64,000 nucleotides of DNA, from the NCBI GenBank assembly GCA_049314555.1, contig JBMOEW010000005.1, forward strand, positions 35,466 through 99,465, in the 5' to 3' direction. The notes beneath the pieces were generated by a model that was not told the DNA's origin, ran no database searches, and was given only the letters and a program-made list of their open reading frames with translations. Shown piece by piece: positions 63,176-64,000 of the stretch; position 1 is the stretch's first letter; every line of letters starts with the position of its first letter. This stretch comes from REEB509 sp049314555 (lineage in GTDB: Bacteria; Pseudomonadota; Alphaproteobacteria; Caulobacterales; Aquidulcibacteraceae). The position numbers and the translations under genes were made by a program.

Positions 63176-63675
63176 TTTTTGCGGAAGGCGTCCAGGCTCA
63201 CGACCGAGGCGGGGGCCGATTGGCCGGTATCTTCGGTGTCGGAGGCGGAGGGCGGTTCGTGGCTGTCGCTGTTTTCAAACGCGCCACCGTCTCCTGCCGC
63301 GCGGCGGACGGCTTCGCCTTCGGCTTCAAACTGCAGCCCAAACTTCACCGACGGATCGAAAAAGCGGGTGATCGCAGCGAAGGGGATAACGATCGGTTGG
63401 GGCTGGCCTGCGAACTTCAAAATCACGCGGAAGCGATCCTGGTAAACTTCGAGGTCCCAATACTGATGTTCCAGCACGATGGTCATTTCGTCTGGGTAGC
63501 GGGCGAGCAGCGGCGCGGGCAAAGTGATGCCCGGCGCTTGGGTGCGGAAGGTGATGTAGAAGTGATGGCGTCCGGGCAGGCCAGTCGCGCCTTGCGCCTG
63601 GTACAACGCATTGCGCACCACAGAGCGCAATGCGTCCTGCATCAGCTGGTCGTATCCGATGAGATCCTCGGCCAC
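63172..63675 (-). CDS. sspB: ClpXP adaptor SspB (alpha-type)
   Basis: Delivers ssrA-tagged and other substrates to ClpXP. 167 residues, alpha-type length. The core contains IGYDQLMQDALRSVVR, HHFYITFRTQAPG, LEHQYWDLEV and FRVILKFAGQPQPIVIPF. After a flexible acidic linker the protein ends in SVVSLDAFRKK, the ClpX-binding tail. The start is a GTG at 63675. It is the first gene of a coupled sspB-thioesterase unit; the upstream 210 bases contain TTGACT with a 17-base spacer to a weak -10. Confidence 0.94.
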   Translation of the reverse strand: MAEDLIGYDQLMQDALRSVVRNALYQAQGATGLPGRHHFYITFRTQAPGITLPAPLLARYPDEMTIVLEHQYWDLEVYQDRFRVILKFAGQPQPIVIPFAAITRFFDPSVKFGLQFEAEGEAVRRAAGDGGAFENSDSHEPPSASDTEDTGQSAPASVVSLDAFRKK

Positions 63676-63884
63676 CGCGTTGTCCTTTTTACTCGGGATG
63701 TCGAGACACCCTTAGCGGCTCGATTTTGCCAGTCAATGTCTGATCTGTCTGGCGCGAACGGGGGGGCAATTTCAAGGCTTAAGACGCGAACCGCACGCCT
63801 GTGAGGCGTGTGAAAAACCCTGGTGCGCGCACCTCTGGCGAGGACGAAACACTGCTCATTTTAGCGCAGCCAACACCACAAGAT
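63676..63884. other. Non-coding region upstream of sspB, before the repeat array
   Basis: About 210 bases without an open frame supported by a ribosome site. On the minus strand it holds a possible sspB promoter (TTGACT then 17 bases then AAGGGT). Near its right end, about 63850-63884, the sequence is weakly similar to the end of the following repeat unit. Confidence 0.4.
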
Positions 63885-64000
63885 GTCCCCGGCTTCTGTT
63901 GCCAGGCTTTGTTCTTGCTTTTTGGCGCCTGCAACAGCGAGAGAAGTCCCCGGCTTCTGTTGCCAGGCTTTGTTCTTGCTTTTTGGCGCCTGCAACAGCG
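63885..64000. repeat. 61-bp tandem repeat at the window edge (at least two copies)
   Basis: A unit beginning GTCCCCGGCTTCTGTTGCC starts at 63885 and again at 63946, a period of exactly 61. The second copy runs off the window after 55 bases and is identical over that length. Each unit can fold into a hairpin: CTGTTGC and AGGC pair with GCCT and GCAACAG around a T-rich loop, with one bulged base. A diverged partial copy may precede it. The array probably continues to the right; its full size and neighbours are not visible. Confidence 0.88.

Noticed and set aside
63885..64000. CRISPR array at the right edge
   Set aside because: The 61-base period is in the range of a repeat plus spacer, but the whole unit is identical between copies, so there are no distinct spacers in view. 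No cas gene is seen.

Overview
The window reads as a chromosomal segment of a high-GC alphaproteobacterium. Several gene families that are largely alphaproteobacterial are present together: a DUF2948 / UPF0262 pair beside murA and hisD, DUF1192, RcdA (DUF1465), a DUF4169 / RHH_4 pair, and the alpha-type ClpXP adaptor SspB. RcdA, SspB and a large TonB-dependent receptor fit a Caulobacterales / Hyphomonadaceae-like lineage. That placement is an inference; there is no rRNA here to test it.

Layout. 1-7.7 kb: an unrecognised and probably 5'-truncated gene, GTP-type PEP carboxykinase, glycerol kinase, a small predicted membrane peptide, and a TonB-dependent receptor ending in a strong terminator. 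7.7-15.4 kb: tRNA-Thr(GGT) with its promoter and two extra copies of its 3' end, then the compact, mostly overlapping series murA-DUF2948-hisD-UPF0262-LMW phosphatase-infA-SDR-maf-RNase G-like-yacG. 15.4-31.4 kb: a secreted phytase-like esterase, a WD40 protein coupled to a COG0523 metallochaperone GTPase, a sugar-precursor and envelope block (Gfo/Idh, glmM, CapD-like, pgi, ugd, phosphomannomutase), an alpha/beta hydrolase, gpmA, a RibD-type deaminase and a glycosyltransferase. 31.6-34.8 kb: kdsD, a quinone oxidoreductase, DUF1192, rcdA, rpmE.

34.9-49.6 kb is a division and cell-wall (dcw) region: murB, ddl, ftsQ, ftsA, ftsZ, lpxC, bamD, ligA. It has been interrupted three times. A small TIR-like tail-anchored protein sits between murB and ddl. 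An IS110-family element sits exactly between ftsA and ftsZ. A large TPR protein lies antisense between ftsZ and lpxC. 49.6-64 kb: a methyltransferase, aminopeptidase P, a PPC-domain secreted protein, prmA, a UvrD/PcrA helicase, a TIR-TM-MORN protein, an RHH_4/DUF4169 pair, an old-yellow-enzyme oxidoreductase, a RusA-type resolvase coupled to a two-TM protein with a TIR-like C-terminal domain, fumC, a thioesterase and sspB. The window ends inside a 61-bp tandem repeat whose units can fold into hairpins.

The points most worth following up are: (i) the IS110-family insertion between ftsA and ftsZ, whose roughly 150-bp structured non-coding end is where a guide (bridge/seek) RNA would lie and whose first catalytic acidic residue appears to be Glu rather than Asp; (ii) three separate membrane-anchored proteins with TIR or TIR-like domains, one translationally coupled to a RusA-like nuclease; (iii) the repeat array at the right edge; (iv) the three tandem copies of the tRNA-Thr 3' end. 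All of these rest on reading the sequence by eye; no searches were run.
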